Source: Streptomyces sp. NBC_01428 (GTDB lineage Bacteria; Actinomycetota; Actinomycetes; Streptomycetales; Streptomycetaceae). From it: 64,000 nt of DNA. How positions within the stretch are numbered: the first letter of the stretch is position 1; each line of letters begins with the position of its first letter. Made by a program: the position numbers and the translations under genes. The notes under the pieces were generated by a model that was given only the letters and a program-made list of their open reading frames with translations, ran no database searches and had not been told where the DNA came from. The DNA lies in the NCBI RefSeq assembly GCF_036231965.1, contig NZ_CP109499.1, forward strand, positions 2,666,001 to 2,730,000, read 5' to 3'. This document shows, piece by piece, positions 50,226 to 59,896 of this stretch.

Positions 50226-52430
50226 ATGACCAACGAAGACCCGCGACCCACAGCCACTGATATCCCGCCAGGCGCTGCCCGCGAAGAGCTGCGGGCAGCC
50301 GCCGACACCGTCCTGGCCCGGCTCGTCGGCGCCCGGCAGGGGGAGGCTCGCCTGCGCGAGGATCAGTGGCTCGCCATCGAGGCGCTGGTGGCCGACAAGC
50401 GCAGGGCACTGGTCGTGCAGCGCACCGGCTGGGGCAAGTCCGCGGTGTACTTCGTCGCCACCGCGCTGCTGCGCGAGAGGGGCGCCGGACCCACGGTGAT
50501 CGTCTCTCCGCTCCTCGCCCTCATGCGCAACCAGGTGGAGGCGGCGGCCCGCGCCGGCATTCGCGCGCGGACGATCAACTCCTCCAACACGGAGGAGTGG
50601 GAGACCATCCAGGCCGAGGTGGCCGCGAGTGAGGTCGATGTCCTGCTGGTGAGTCCGGAGCGGCTCAACAACCCCGACTTCCGCGACCAGGTGCTGCCCG
50701 CGCTGGCCGCCGCCACGGGCCTTCTGGTCGTCGACGAAGCGCACTGCATCTCCGACTGGGGTCACGACTTCCGGCCGGACTACCGCCGCCTGCGCACCAT
50801 GCTCGCCGACCTGCCACCCGGCGTCCCGGTGCTGGCGACCACCGCGACGGCCAACGCGCGCGTGACGGCCGATGTCGCGGAACAGCTCGGCACCGGCGGC
50901 AGCACGGACGCACTGGTCCTGCGCGGCCCGCTGGACCGGGAGAGTCTGAGCCTGAACGTGCTGCGGCTGCCCGACGCCGCTCACCGGATGGCCTGGCTCG
51001 CGGAGCACCTCGACGATCTCCCGGGCTCCGGCATCATCTACACCCTCACGGTCGCCGCCGCCGAAGAGGTCACCGCGTTCCTGCGCCAGAGCGGGTACAC
51101 CGTGTCGTCGTACACCGGGAAGACGGAGAACGCGGACCGTCAGCAGGCCGAGGAGGACCTGCTCGCCAACCGCGTCAAGGCCCTGGTCGCCACGTCGGCG
51201 CTCGGCATGGGCTTCGACAAGCCCGACCTGGGGTTCGTGGTCCACCTCGGCTCCCCCTCCTCCCCCATCGCCTACTACCAACAGGTAGGTCGAGCGGGCC
51301 GCGGTGTGGAGCATGCGGAGGTGCTGCTCCTGCCCGGCAAGGAGGACCAGGCCATCTGGGAGTACTTCGCGTCGATCGCCTTCCCGCCCGAGGAGCAGGT
51401 ACGGCGCACGCTGGACGTGCTGGCCCGGGCGGAGCGCCCGCTGTCCCTGCCCGCGCTGGAACCGCTGGTCGATCTGCGCAGATCCCGCCTGGAGACCATG
51501 CTCAAGGTGCTTGACGTGGACGGCGCCGTGCACCGGGTCAAGGGCGGCTGGATCTCCACGGGGACTCCCTGGACGTACGACACCGAGCGTTACGCCTGGG
51601 TGGCCAAGCAGCGCGCCGCCGAACAGCAGGCGATGCGGGACTACGTCTCGACGACCGAGTGCCGCATGGAGTTCCTGCGGCGGCAGCTGGACGACGAGGG
51701 AGCCGCCCCGTGCGGCCGCTGCGACAACTGCGCGGGGGCCCGGTTCCAGGCATCCGTGTCCTCAGCCGCACTGGACGCGGCGAACGGAGAACTCGGACGC
51801 GCGGGCGTCGATGTCGAGCCCCGCAAGATGTGGCCGACCGGGCTGCCGGCGGTCGGCGTCGATCTGAAGGGGCGTATCCCGGCGGGCGAACAGGCGTCTC
51901 TGGGGCGTGCTCTCGGACGGCTGTCGGACATCGGCTGGGGCAACCGGCTGCGGCCCCTGCTCGCCCCGCAGGCACCGGACGGTCCCGTACCGGACGACGT
52001 CGCGAAGGCCGTGGTCGGTGTGCTGGCCGACTGGGCGAAGGGGCCGGGAGGCTGGTCCTCCGGGCAGCCCGACGCACAGCCCCGCCCCGTCGGCGTCGTG
52101 ACCGTGGCCTCCCGTTCACGGCCGCAGCTGATCCGGTCGCTCGGCGCGGGGATCGCGGAGATCGGCCGTCTCCCTCTGCTGGGATCGGTGGAGTACGTCG
52201 GCGACGGCACACACATCTCCCGGAGCAACAGCGCACAGCGGTTGAAGGCACTCGACGGCGCGCTGGCGGTGTCACCGGAGCTGGCCGCCGCCCTGAAGGA
52301 GGCCGAGGGCCCGATCCTGCTGGTGGACGATGCCACGGAGACCGGATGGACCCTCGCCGTGGCCGCGCGGATGCTGCGCAGAGCCGGGGCCCAGGGGGTG
52401 TTGCCGCTGGTCCTCGCCGTGCAGGCGTGA
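50226..52430 (+). CDS. RecQ-family DNA helicase fused to a phosphoribosyltransferase-like domain
   Basis: The 734-aa protein has SF2 helicase motifs: motif 0 [12 protein letters not shown], Walker [12 protein letters not shown] (about 67), motif Ia [14 protein letters not shown] reading [18 protein letters not shown], motif III ATTATAN, and motifs IV-VI ([38 protein letters not shown]). A zinc-binding RecQ-C region follows ([12 protein letters not shown]...CGRCDNC, about 478-505). The last 100 residues contain a PRPP-binding-like motif ([28 protein letters not shown]), as in phosphoribosyltransferases such as ComF. No HRDC domain is seen. ATG 50226 lacks a clear ribosome site. The role is in DNA repair/recombination; that of the PRTase-like tail is unknown. 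Confidence 0.92.
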   Translation: MTNEDPRPTATDIPPGAAREELRAAADTVLARLVGARQGEARLREDQWLAIEALVADKRRALVVQRTGWGKSAVYFVATALLRERGAGPTVIVSPLLALMRNQVEAAARAGIRARTINSSNTEEWETIQAEVAASEVDVLLVSPERLNNPDFRDQVLPALAAATGLLVVDEAHCISDWGHDFRPDYRRLRTMLADLPPGVPVLATTATANARVTADVAEQLGTGGSTDALVLRGPLDRESLSLNVLRLPDAAHRMAWLAEHLDDLPGSGIIYTLTVAAAEEVTAFLRQSGYTVSSYTGKTENADRQQAEEDLLANRVKALVATSALGMGFDKPDLGFVVHLGSPSSPIAYYQQVGRAGRGVEHAEVLLLPGKEDQAIWEYFASIAFPPEEQVRRTLDVLARAERPLSLPALEPLVDLRRSRLETMLKVLDVDGAVHRVKGGWISTGTPWTYDTERYAWVAKQRAAEQQAMRDYVSTTECRMEFLRRQLDDEGAAPCGRCDNCAGARFQASVSSAALDAANGELGRAGVDVEPRKMWPTGLPAVGVDLKGRIPAGEQASLGRALGRLSDIGWGNRLRPLLAPQAPDGPVPDDVAKAVVGVLADWAKGPGGWSSGQPDAQPRPVGVVTVASRSRPQLIRSLGAGIAEIGRLPLLGSVEYVGDGTHISRSNSAQRLKALDGALAVSPELAAALKEAEGPILLVDDATETGWTLAVAARMLRRAGAQGVLPLVLAVQA

Positions 52431-52654
52431 CCCGCGTGTCCCCGGGCTGAACACCGGGCAGGTATATAGGCGGCCAATCGCCAGAAAACGGCCCGTGGCC
52501 CCAATTGCTCGTTGCCGCAACCCAGTTCGACAGGAAGAATTGGAGTCCGCTCCCCGCTCGGTTCTCCCGTGGTCCGGTAGGGCTCTGCTGCGGCGTGCGC
52601 ATCCCCCAAGTCCGACCCCGCCCGCAGTCTGGGCGCGTAGCCGAAGGGAGGACC

Positions 52655-53287
52655 GTGACCTTCGGATTCGCTCCGTCCTCGGCGGCAGCCATGTCGACGT
52701 CTGCCGACCTGTCTGCCGCTTCCACCAACCCACTGGCCCGCATGCTCGAACCCGCCGAATGGGCCTCGGCCGGAATTCCGCTGCTGCGCAATCCCCGTGA
52801 GGTCGTCAGCGGGCTGCACGCCCGGCACCGGCCGAGACCGGCGACGGCGGTCGTGGCAGTGCTCGATCCGGAGGAGCGGCTGCTGGCGAGCGCGTCGTTC
52901 ACGCGGCGTTCGGCCCCCGCGGACGGCTGGATGTTCCGCAACGCGCTGCTCGCCCAGTTGCGCAAGGTCATCCCGCACGACCTGCGGCGCCGCTCTCCGG
53001 TCCGCACGGCCGTGCTGCTGTACTGCCGGGACGGCGACGCGCGTTGGACCGAGGAGGACGGGGCGTGGATGTGGGGGCTGCGGGACGCCTGCACGCTTCA
53101 CGGGCTGCGCTGCGGTGCGTACATCACGCTCACGCGTGACGGCTGGCAGGTTCTCGGCGAGGGGCGCGGTGGACGCAGGCCCAACACGGACTCTCCACCG
53201 GAGTTCTTCACGGGTGAGGCATTGCCGCCGCTGCCCCGCACGGGAGGGGCCGCGTCGGAGGTACTGCGCCGGGCCGCCGCCCGCTGA
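52655..53287 (+). CDS. Conserved actinobacterial hypothetical protein
   Basis: A 210-aa protein: a Ser/Ala/Thr-rich N-terminus (VTFGFAPSSAAAMSTSADLSAAST), then a compact region with PATAVVAVLDPEERLLASASF, GWMFRNALLAQLRKVIPHDLRRR, RTAVLLYCRDGDARWTEEDGAWMWGLRDACTLHGLRCGAYITLTRDGWQVL (alternating beta/alpha pattern). I do not recognise a named domain. GTG 52655 is set by GGGAGGA ending 4 nt upstream. It lies 224 nt after the RecQ gene, the same way round, with an AT-rich patch GGTATATAGG (about 52460-52469) between them. Confidence 0.8.
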   Translation: MTFGFAPSSAAAMSTSADLSAASTNPLARMLEPAEWASAGIPLLRNPREVVSGLHARHRPRPATAVVAVLDPEERLLASASFTRRSAPADGWMFRNALLAQLRKVIPHDLRRRSPVRTAVLLYCRDGDARWTEEDGAWMWGLRDACTLHGLRCGAYITLTRDGWQVLGEGRGGRRPNTDSPPEFFTGEALPPLPRTGGAASEVLRRAAAR

Positions 53288-53574
53288 GCCACCGCGCCCA
53301 GGCCGTTCCGACCGCCTGACCGACCTGTAGTAACGCACCGCCGGCCCATCCAGGGGAAGGCGGACTGCCGTGATCACTCGATGGATCGCCCCGATCGAGT
53401 GAGCCGCGTACTGCCCGACGGTCTGCCGGCGCGACGGATCCAGCCAGTGTGTCCGCGCGTCCCGTGCAGGCGCACCACCTCGTACCGAACGGAACGAGGC
53501 AAGCCCCTACCGAACGCACGCCGACTCGCACATCTAACCCAGTGCTCGCCACAGAGCATCAGGGATCGCCGAAG

Positions 53575-53600
53575 AGGGGTGGCATGAACATGCCACCCCT
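53575..53600 (+). terminator. Hairpin in the 53.3-53.7 kb gap
   Basis: AGGGGTGGCAT-GAAC-ATGCCACCCCT, 11 bp perfect with a tetraloop, far (288 nt) from the nearest plus-strand stop. It may end long transcripts or mark an unrecognised small RNA. Confidence 0.6.
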
Positions 53601-53716
53601 GGCGACGCACGTCAGCGCTGCACATCTCACCCTTGGAAACGGGGTGCGGTGTGCGGGTAGGACGAAGTGACCACTGGGCAGGTACCACCGCGGCGGCACC
53701 TTCGATGTCCCGCGGG

Positions 53717-53745
53717 TCGCGTTCCGGACGAGGTCCGGAACGCGA
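53717..53745 (-). terminator. Hairpin terminator directly after the 53746 gene
   Basis: TCGCGTTCCGGAC / GTCCGGAACGCGA, 13 bp perfect with a 3-nt loop, starting at the base after the stop codon. Confidence 0.85.
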
Positions 53746-54372
53746 TCAGACTCCTGCGCCCAGGACCGAGTTGATCTGCTGCGGGTCACCGCAGACGATC
53801 AGCAGGGCACCGGCACGGCCGAGGGCCAGCGGCAGGCCCGAGGCGACAGCCTCGGTGGAACCACCGTTGACGGCGACCACGACGACAGGGCGGGAAGCGG
53901 CACGGCCGACGGCGGAGGCGTCGGCGTAGAAGACGTCGTCACCCGCTTCGTGCTGTGCCCAGTAGGCGGCCTCACCGAAGGAAAGCTCGTGCGCAGCCCA
54001 CGGGTGGAGGTCGCCGGTGGTGATCACCAGCACCTCACCGGGGGCGCGGCCAGAGTCCAGCAGCAGGTCGACGGCTTCTTCGGCGGCGTCCAGCGCGCCC
54101 TCGGCGGAGGCCGGGATGAGCTGGAGCTGCGGGGCGGCAGCAGCGGGTGCCGCAGCCTTGACGGACGGCCCCGGCGCGGCCACGACCGGCTCGCGCGCGG
54201 TGCGTTGGGCCGGCATGGGCCGGACAGGACCCGGGCGGCCGGGACGCGGCGGAGCCACGGGGCGGGGACCGGGTACGGGGCGAGGGGTCGGCGCGGTGCG
54301 GCTGCTGGCCGGGGTGACGCGGGGACCCTGGGCACTCTCGTGAATCTGAGGCTCCTCGGGAATGAGAGGCAT
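53746..54372 (-). CDS. Hypothetical Pro/Ala-rich protein with a compact C-terminal domain
   Basis: A 208-aa protein (from MPLIPEEPQIHESAQG) with a Pro/Arg/Ala-rich stretch at about 15-90 (PTPRPVPGPRPVAPPRPGRP). A folded-looking C-terminal half has LQLIPASAEGALDAAEEAVDLLLDSGRAPGEVLVITTGDLHPWAAHELSFGEAAYW and ends VICGDPQQINSVLGAGV. The C-terminal part has an alternating strand/helix pattern, reminiscent of the tail of UvrD-like or P-loop proteins (GDPQQI resembles helicase motif III), but no Walker motif is present. TAAATA 7 nt before ATG 54372 suggests a leaderless start; ATG 54423 is possible. It is downstream of rnhB in the same direction. Confidence 0.7.
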   Translation of the reverse strand: MPLIPEEPQIHESAQGPRVTPASSRTAPTPRPVPGPRPVAPPRPGRPGPVRPMPAQRTAREPVVAAPGPSVKAAAPAAAAPQLQLIPASAEGALDAAEEAVDLLLDSGRAPGEVLVITTGDLHPWAAHELSFGEAAYWAQHEAGDDVFYADASAVGRAASRPVVVVAVNGGSTEAVASGLPLALGRAGALLIVCGDPQQINSVLGAGV

Positions 54373-54440
54373 GAGCTGATATTTATCAAACGCCGGCACG
54401 ACGCGCGTCGGCGGGTGGCACATGAGTGCGAACGGAATCG

Positions 54441-55142
54441 TCAGAAATCGAAGCCGAGCTGACCCTCGATCTCCGGAACGTTTCCGTCCGCCCAGCTGCG
54501 GGCTTTCTTGAGATGCCGCCACTGGGGCAGCGCATCAAGATACGCCCACGACAACCGGTGGTACGGGGTGGGCCCCCGCTCCTCCAGCGCGGCCTTGTGG
54601 ACCGGCGACGGGTAACCCGCGTTGGCCGCAAAACCGAAGTCTGCATGTTCGATGCCCAGTTCGGCCATCATTTTGTCGCGCTGAACCTTGGCGATCACGG
54701 ACGCGGCCGCGACAGCGATGCAGGACTGGTCGCCCTTGATCACCGTACGGACCTTCCAGGGAGCGCCGAGATAGTCGTGCTTCCCGTCGAGGATGACCGC
54801 GTCGGGGCGGACCGGCAGGGTCTCCAGGGCGCGGACGGCCGCGAGACGCAGGGCGGCCGTCATCCCCATCTGGTCGATTTCCTCGTGGGAGGCGTGTCCG
54901 AGCGCGTACGACGTCACCCACTTCTCCAACTCCACGGCGAGCGCGGTGCGGCGCTTTACGGTGAGGAGCTTGGAGTCGGTCAGGCCTTCGGGGGCGCGGC
55001 GCAGACCGGTGACGGCGGCACAGACGGTGACGGGGCCGGCCCAGGCTCCGCGGCCCACCTCGTCGACACCGGCAATGACCTTCGCTCCGGTCGTGGCGCG
55101 GAGGGAGCGCTCGACGGTGTGGGTGGGTGGTTCGTACGGCAT
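54441..55142 (-). CDS. rnhB: Ribonuclease HII
   Basis: The 233-aa enzyme removes ribonucleotides from RNA/DNA hybrids and misincorporated ribonucleotides. Catalytic acidic residues are visible: [16 protein letters not shown] (Asp-Glu, about 25), LTDSKLL, and the third Asp in [23 protein letters not shown] appears here as [17 protein letters not shown] 55142 fits family length; the frame extends upstream without a start signal. Confidence 0.96.
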   Translation of the reverse strand: MPYEPPTHTVERSLRATTGAKVIAGVDEVGRGAWAGPVTVCAAVTGLRRAPEGLTDSKLLTVKRRTALAVELEKWVTSYALGHASHEEIDQMGMTAALRLAAVRALETLPVRPDAVILDGKHDYLGAPWKVRTVIKGDQSCIAVAAASVIAKVQRDKMMAELGIEHADFGFAANAGYPSPVHKAALEERGPTPYHRLSWAYLDALPQWRHLKKARSWADGNVPEIEGQLGFDF

Positions 55143-55237
55143 GGCGTCCTCAGAGTACGCCGCCCGCAGGCCGCCGCGACACCCAGGCTCCCCGAGCGGC
55201 CGGGCGACCCGCGGCGACACCGGTCGGGCGATGCGGA

Positions 55238-55861
55238 TCAGGCCGCGCCGCCGCGCAGCAGCGGGACCATGAGCTGGTCGATCATCCCTTGCAGGTCCTG
55301 ATCGCTCCATTCGCTCGCGCACACCTTGGAGCGGTACATCATCATCGCCGGGATGACGTCGAAGACGTACGGGTTGTCCGCGTCCGCTCGGACCTCACCC
55401 CGTGCGATCCCGCGGTGGATGACGGCCCGGAGCAGACGCATCGTGGGTTCCACGACACCGCCGAGGATCACCCTGTTGAAGCGTTCGGCCTGGGTCACGT
55501 CGCATTCGTGAAGGACCGAGCGGAGTGCGAAGCCCGGCTGCGAGAACATCGCCTCACGCACCCGGCGGCACAGTTCGAGGAGGTCCTCCCGGACGCTGCC
55601 GAGGTCGGGGGCCTCGGTGAGGTTCGGCAGGCCCGCCTGGAGCGCGTCGGCGACGAGGTCCTCCTTGGAGGGCCAGCGACGGTAGACCGCGGCCTTACCG
55701 GTCTGGGCGCGGGCGGCGACGCCCTCCATCGTGAGCCCGTTCCAGCCGACGGTACCGAGCTGTTCCAGCGCGGCCTCGAGGATCGCGCGCTCGAGAACGG
55801 CACCGCGCCGGCGCGGGGAGGACGCCTGAGCGGGGGCGGCCGTCCAACGCGAAGTAACCAT
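55238..55861 (-). CDS. TetR-family repressor of the adjacent MFS pump
   Basis: The 207-aa protein has an N-terminal HTH ([54 protein letters not shown], about 20-73) and an all-helical ligand domain. It is divergent from the MFS gene, with two 20-bp operators between them. GGAG lies 8 nt before ATG 55861. Binding of a pump substrate should release it. Confidence 0.94.
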   Translation of the reverse strand: MVTSRWTAAPAQASSPRRRGAVLERAILEAALEQLGTVGWNGLTMEGVAARAQTGKAAVYRRWPSKEDLVADALQAGLPNLTEAPDLGSVREDLLELCRRVREAMFSQPGFALRSVLHECDVTQAERFNRVILGGVVEPTMRLLRAVIHRGIARGEVRADADNPYVFDVIPAMMMYRSKVCASEWSDQDLQGMIDQLMVPLLRGGAA

Positions 55862-56004
55862 CAGAGTGTCTCCGTTGTGCGGGGAGTGTGCGAGGAGCGG
55901 ACATCGGGGTGGGGACGAGCGGCGGGTCGCCGGGGGCGAGCGGCTTACCGGCGGACCGTTCACGGGGAGCGGGGACCCCGTCGACATCTTCGGACAGGGA
56001 CTTG

Positions 56005-56024
56005 AGTGAACGCTTGCGTTCACT
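56005..56024. promoter_or_regulatory. TetR operator 1
   Basis: AGTGAACGC-TT-GCGTTCACT, a 9-bp perfect inverted repeat. It is 48 bp from the second copy, with identical arms. Confidence 0.88.
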
Positions 56025-56042
56025 GTCGGGGACTCACTACCG

Positions 56043-56072
56043 TTGACGCGACAGTGAACGCGAGCGTTCACT
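56043..56072 (+). promoter_or_regulatory. MFS promoter overlapping TetR operator 2
   Basis: The -35 TTGACG (56043-56048), an 18-nt spacer and -10 TTCACT (56067-56072) overlap the operator AGTGAACGC-GA-GCGTTCACT (56053-56072). Repressor binding would mask the promoter. Confidence 0.75.
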
Positions 56073-56095
56073 AACGCACTTGTGGGGGAACCATA

Positions 56096-57643
56096 GTGAC
56101 GACCTCTCAGTTGACTCAGGACACCAAACCAGGTGCGGCCCGCCGGGAGGGACATCCCGGCATCGCGCTCACCGTCATCGCGGCCTGCCAACTCATGGTG
56201 GTACTCGACGCGACGATTGTGAACATCGCGCTCCCGCACATTCAAGACGCGCTCAAGTTCAGCACGACCGACCTGACATGGGTGGTCAGCTCGTACACCC
56301 TGACCTTCGGCGGTCTGCTGCTGCTCGGTGCGCGAGCCGGTGACATCCTCGGCCGGCGCCGGGTCTTCATGGCCGGCATCCTGCTGTTCACCTTCGCCTC
56401 GCTGCTCGGCGGACTCGCGCAGGAACCTTGGCAGTTGCTCGCCGCGCGGGCCCTGCAGGGCGTCGGTGGCGCGATCGCGTCGCCGACCTCGCTGGCGCTG
56501 ATCACCACCACCTTCCCGGAGGGACCGGAGCGGAACCGGGCGTTCGCCGTCTTCGCGACGGTCTCGGCCGGGGGCGGCGCCATCGGCCTGCTCGCCGGCG
56601 GCATGCTCACGGAATGGCTCGACTGGCGATGGGTCCTCTTCGTCAACGTGCCCATCGGCATCCTGATCGCGGTGCTCGCGCCGATGTACATCAACGAGTC
56701 CGAACGCCATCCGGGACGCTTCGACATCGCGGGTGCGCTCACGTCCACCGCCGGCATGGCATCGCTGGTGTACGGCTTCATCCGCGCCGCCGAGGACGGC
56801 TGGAAGGACAGCCTCACGATCGGTTCGTTCACCGCGGCCGTGGTCCTGCTGGTGGCCTTCGCGGCCATCGAGACACGGGCCAAGGAGCCCATCACACCGC
56901 TGCGGATGTTCACCGACCGCAACCGCTCCGGCACGTATCTGATCATGCTCAGCCTCGCCGCCGCCATGTTCGGCATGTTCTTCTACATCGTGCTCTTCGT
57001 GCAGAACGTGCTGGGGTACAGCCCGATCTCGGCCGGTGTCGCCTTCCTTCCGGTGACGGTGGCGATCGCCATCGGCGCGGGTCTGTCGCAGCGGTTCCTG
57101 CCGGTGCTCGGCCCCAAGCCCTTCATGATCGCCGGCTCGGCGCTGGTCACCCTCGGCCTCGGCTGGCTCACCTTCATCAGCCCCGACGACTCCTACCTCG
57201 GCGGTGTCCTCGGCCCGATGCTGCTGTTCGGCTTCGGCATGGGGCTGAACTTCGTGACGCTGACCGTGACCGCGGTCGCCGGTGTCGCCCAGCACGAGGC
57301 GGGCGCGGCCTCCGGTCTGCTCAACGTCACGCAGCAGGTCGGCGGTTCCCTCGGCCTCTCCATCCTCACCACGGTCTTCGGGACGGCCAGCCGGGACGAG
57401 GCCCAGAAGCAGGTCCCGAAGTTCCTGGCGGAAGCGTCACCCGGTCAGAAGGCCGAGTTCGCGAGGACGCACCAACTGCCCTCCCCCTGGAGTCACGACG
57501 TCCTGGCCCAGGGCATCTCGACCGCCTTCGTGCCGGCCGTGGCGATGGGCCTGCTCGCCCTGATCGTCGCCACGCTGGTGATCAGGGTGCGCAAGAGCGA
57601 CCTGGAGGCCCTCTCCGGGGCGCCGGCTCCCGTCGCGGGCTGA
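56096..57643 (+). CDS. MFS drug efflux transporter (DHA2, 14 helices)
   Basis: The 515-aa protein is a proton-coupled multidrug exporter of the DHA2 group. It has motif D1 near helix 1 (QLMVVLDATIVNIALPHI), motif A (ARAGDILGRRRVFMAG), motif B/C region (LLAARALQGVGGAIASPTSLALI; GGAIGLLAGGMLTEWLDWRWVLFVNVPIG) and 14 hydrophobic segments. The GTG start follows GGGGGAA. It is controlled by the divergent TetR repressor. The substrate is unknown. Confidence 0.94.
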   Translation: MTTSQLTQDTKPGAARREGHPGIALTVIAACQLMVVLDATIVNIALPHIQDALKFSTTDLTWVVSSYTLTFGGLLLLGARAGDILGRRRVFMAGILLFTFASLLGGLAQEPWQLLAARALQGVGGAIASPTSLALITTTFPEGPERNRAFAVFATVSAGGGAIGLLAGGMLTEWLDWRWVLFVNVPIGILIAVLAPMYINESERHPGRFDIAGALTSTAGMASLVYGFIRAAEDGWKDSLTIGSFTAAVVLLVAFAAIETRAKEPITPLRMFTDRNRSGTYLIMLSLAAAMFGMFFYIVLFVQNVLGYSPISAGVAFLPVTVAIAIGAGLSQRFLPVLGPKPFMIAGSALVTLGLGWLTFISPDDSYLGGVLGPMLLFGFGMGLNFVTLTVTAVAGVAQHEAGAASGLLNVTQQVGGSLGLSILTTVFGTASRDEAQKQVPKFLAEASPGQKAEFARTHQLPSPWSHDVLAQGISTAFVPAVAMGLLALIVATLVIRVRKSDLEALSGAPAPVAG

Positions 57644-57655
57644 GGGTCGTACCGC

Positions 57656-57710
57656 GGAGGCCGGGCCACGGTCCTGAGGACCGACGCCGAGAGTCACGGC
57701 CCGGCCCTCC
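57656..57710 (+). terminator. Nested hairpin terminator after the MFS gene
   Basis: Outer stem GGAGGCCGGGCC / GGCCCGGCCCTCC (one bulged base) and a separate inner stem CGGTCC-TGA-GGACCG. It lies between two convergent genes. Confidence 0.75.
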
Positions 57711-57738
57711 GCTGCACGACGGAACCGCACGACATGGC

Positions 57739-59493
57739 TCAGCGGTACACGAGATCGTCCCCGATCCGGCTGCACAGGCTCCAGTCAGCGGAGCTGGACG
57801 GCGGGCGGTCGCGAAGGATGTCCCGGGCCCGGGCCTCACCCCAACTGGTGGCGTACCAGGGCTGGTCCTCCCGCCCCAGGTCGTCGGCGATCATCCGCAG
57901 CGCGCACGACCGCATCGGCTCCTTCAGCTTGTCCAGGGCGGGTACGGCATCTGCCGACAGGCTCCGCGCGTAGTCGAGGTCGAACTTCTGCGTCTCCTCG
58001 TACCGCTGGACGTTCCGCTCGGCGATCAGGCTGTCGGGCGACATCAGTCCGAACGCGAGCACACCGGCCGCCGCGCTCGCCGCGACGGCGCGGGGCAGCC
58101 AGCGGGCACCCCACACTCCGGCCGCCATGATGAGCACGATGACGAGTCCGAGCCACAGCTCGCCGGCGACCACCGACACCCTCAGCCGCGTGAGCCCATA
58201 AGCCTCCACATACATGTCCATACGTCGCACAGCTGATGCCACGACAACGAGCGCCAGCGCGCACAGAGTTCCCAGCACACCGCGGACCAGCTTGCGGTCG
58301 GCCGCGCCGTCCCGTGGCGCCCAGCGCAGCGCGAACACCACGACCAGCAGGGTCAGCAGCGTGACGAGCAGCAACTGCCAGAAGCCCTGGCGCGCGTACT
58401 CGGCGTAGGTCTGGCCGGTCTTCTCCAGCACGGCGTCGTAGCCGCCGAACAGGACGGCGAGCTGGACCGCGTTGAAGGCGGCGAAGAGCAGGACCAGCAG
58501 GATCAGTGGCAGGGCCCACTCGACGCGGTTCCGCGGACGCCCGGCGGGCACGGCGACGCGGTCCCACTTCGCCGGTGCGGCCGCCGTGTGAGCCACCGCC
58601 ACCGCTCCCACCAGGCCGAACGCCAGCAGCACCAGACGCCAGGGTCCACCCGTGACGGAGGCGTCCGGCATGAGGTCCCCGAGCAGGCTCGCGAATGCTG
58701 AGTCGGCTCCGGCGAACAGCGCGCCGAAGACCAGCAACAGGACCGCGGTCACGACGAGCGCGCGCAGTCCGACGCCCACACTGCGACGGGCACCACCGAA
58801 ACGTTCCCGCAGACCACGCCAGCCCCAGAGGGGCCCGGGGACAAGGGCGTTGAAGACGCCGATCGGTCCCAGGAGGACCGCGGCCCAGGTGCGTCCACCA
58901 TTCAGCGCGAGGGAGCCCAGCGCGAGCGCGGTCACCACGGCCAGGAACGAAGGCCAGTCCGCGTCCCGCAGAGCGGGCACGATCAGCAGGCCGAGCCCGC
59001 CCACGGCCCAGACCAGGCTCCACGCGCGCGTGCGGCGTCCCGCGGCCCGTCCCGCGAAGTAGGCGGCGAGCGCTGCGGGGACGGCGACGATCAGGAGGTT
59101 GATCGCGAGACCGTCGTCGAGGAGCAGCATGCTCAGCACGCCGGTCGCGAGCACGGCCCACAAGGTGGCCGTCCGCACGGGCGCGGGCGGCTCGGCCTGC
59201 AGTCCAGCGAGCAGCGAGGCCGAGGGGGGCGGCGGAGTCGCCCAGCTGCCGCTTCCGTGGATCTCCCGGTCGGCACGTGCCCGGGGCGCCGCCCCGCCGG
59301 CCACCGCTCGGGTGTCCCTCGCCGGGTCGCCACCCCCTGGCCCGGCAGCCGAGCCCGCACCGGCCGCGTCCCCGGGCTCCGTCGCCTTCGGACGCCGTTC
59401 CGCGGTCTCCGGGCGCTCCTTGCCCTCTTCAGGGCTTCTGCGTGTCGCCGGTGCCTCGTCGCCAGGCTCCGGCGTGGACGGTATGTCGGACAA
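57739..59493 (-). CDS. DUF4173 multi-pass membrane protein
   Basis: The 584-aa protein has a disordered Pro/Glu/Ala-rich cytoplasmic N-terminus (1-105), then about 12 helices. The family block FGGYDAVLEKTGQTYAEYARQGFWQLLLVTLLTLLVV (about 345-380) is characteristic of DUF4173. A soluble C-terminal tail (about 490-584) with four Cys (CALRM, SLCSR) follows. The function is unknown. The start is TTG 59493 with GGAGGGGG just upstream; no better start exists nearby. Confidence 0.85.
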   Translation of the reverse strand: MSDIPSTPEPGDEAPATRRSPEEGKERPETAERRPKATEPGDAAGAGSAAGPGGGDPARDTRAVAGGAAPRARADREIHGSGSWATPPPPSASLLAGLQAEPPAPVRTATLWAVLATGVLSMLLLDDGLAINLLIVAVPAALAAYFAGRAAGRRTRAWSLVWAVGGLGLLIVPALRDADWPSFLAVVTALALGSLALNGGRTWAAVLLGPIGVFNALVPGPLWGWRGLRERFGGARRSVGVGLRALVVTAVLLLVFGALFAGADSAFASLLGDLMPDASVTGGPWRLVLLAFGLVGAVAVAHTAAAPAKWDRVAVPAGRPRNRVEWALPLILLVLLFAAFNAVQLAVLFGGYDAVLEKTGQTYAEYARQGFWQLLLVTLLTLLVVVFALRWAPRDGAADRKLVRGVLGTLCALALVVVASAVRRMDMYVEAYGLTRLRVSVVAGELWLGLVIVLIMAAGVWGARWLPRAVAASAAAGVLAFGLMSPDSLIAERNVQRYEETQKFDLDYARSLSADAVPALDKLKEPMRSCALRMIADDLGREDQPWYATSWGEARARDILRDRPPSSSADWSLCSRIGDDLVYR

Positions 59494-59896
59494 GGGACCC
59501 CCTCCCGACCGGTCTCCGGGCAGCCCTCAACGCGCCACTGCGGCGGGGAGACTGCCGACCGGTGTCTCGTCGGCGCACACCCGCCATGATCAACGGGCGG
59601 CGTGGCGCACAGGCTATCCACGGTCAACGCGACTCAGGGGCTGGTCGAGGGGCTGTAGCGAGCCTGTGACAGATGAGCGGTTTCCTGAACGGTTTCCAGC
59701 ACGGGCACCGTCATGGACCGACCGCTTCGGCGGCCACCCGGGTCTTGCCGGGCGACACCCAGGCCCCACGCGCACGCGTGGATCCCCCCTCGCGCACAGC
59801 CGTCGGCACCCGGACCACCTCGGCGAGCGGTCCTCCGGAAGCTCGTCCGGCGCCTGTCCCGCCACGGGTACAGGGATGCCGCGCGACTGTCCGTCC
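59494..59896. other. Intergenic region without a supported gene
   Basis: About 403 nt between the DUF4173 gene start and the ADP-ribosylglycohydrolase stop. Open frames here are uneven in codon bias. Nothing else is recognised. Confidence 0.4.

Larger units (their letters stand above)
53288..53745. other. Intergenic region between convergent genes, two hairpins
   Basis: About 458 nt with no credible gene; open frames here have random codon bias. It contains hairpins at 53575-53600 and 53717-53745. Confidence 0.5.

Noticed and set aside
53374-53688. Minus-strand gene in the 53.3-53.7 kb gap
   Set aside because: No codon bias, no ribosome site, and it spans the perfect hairpin at 53575-53600.
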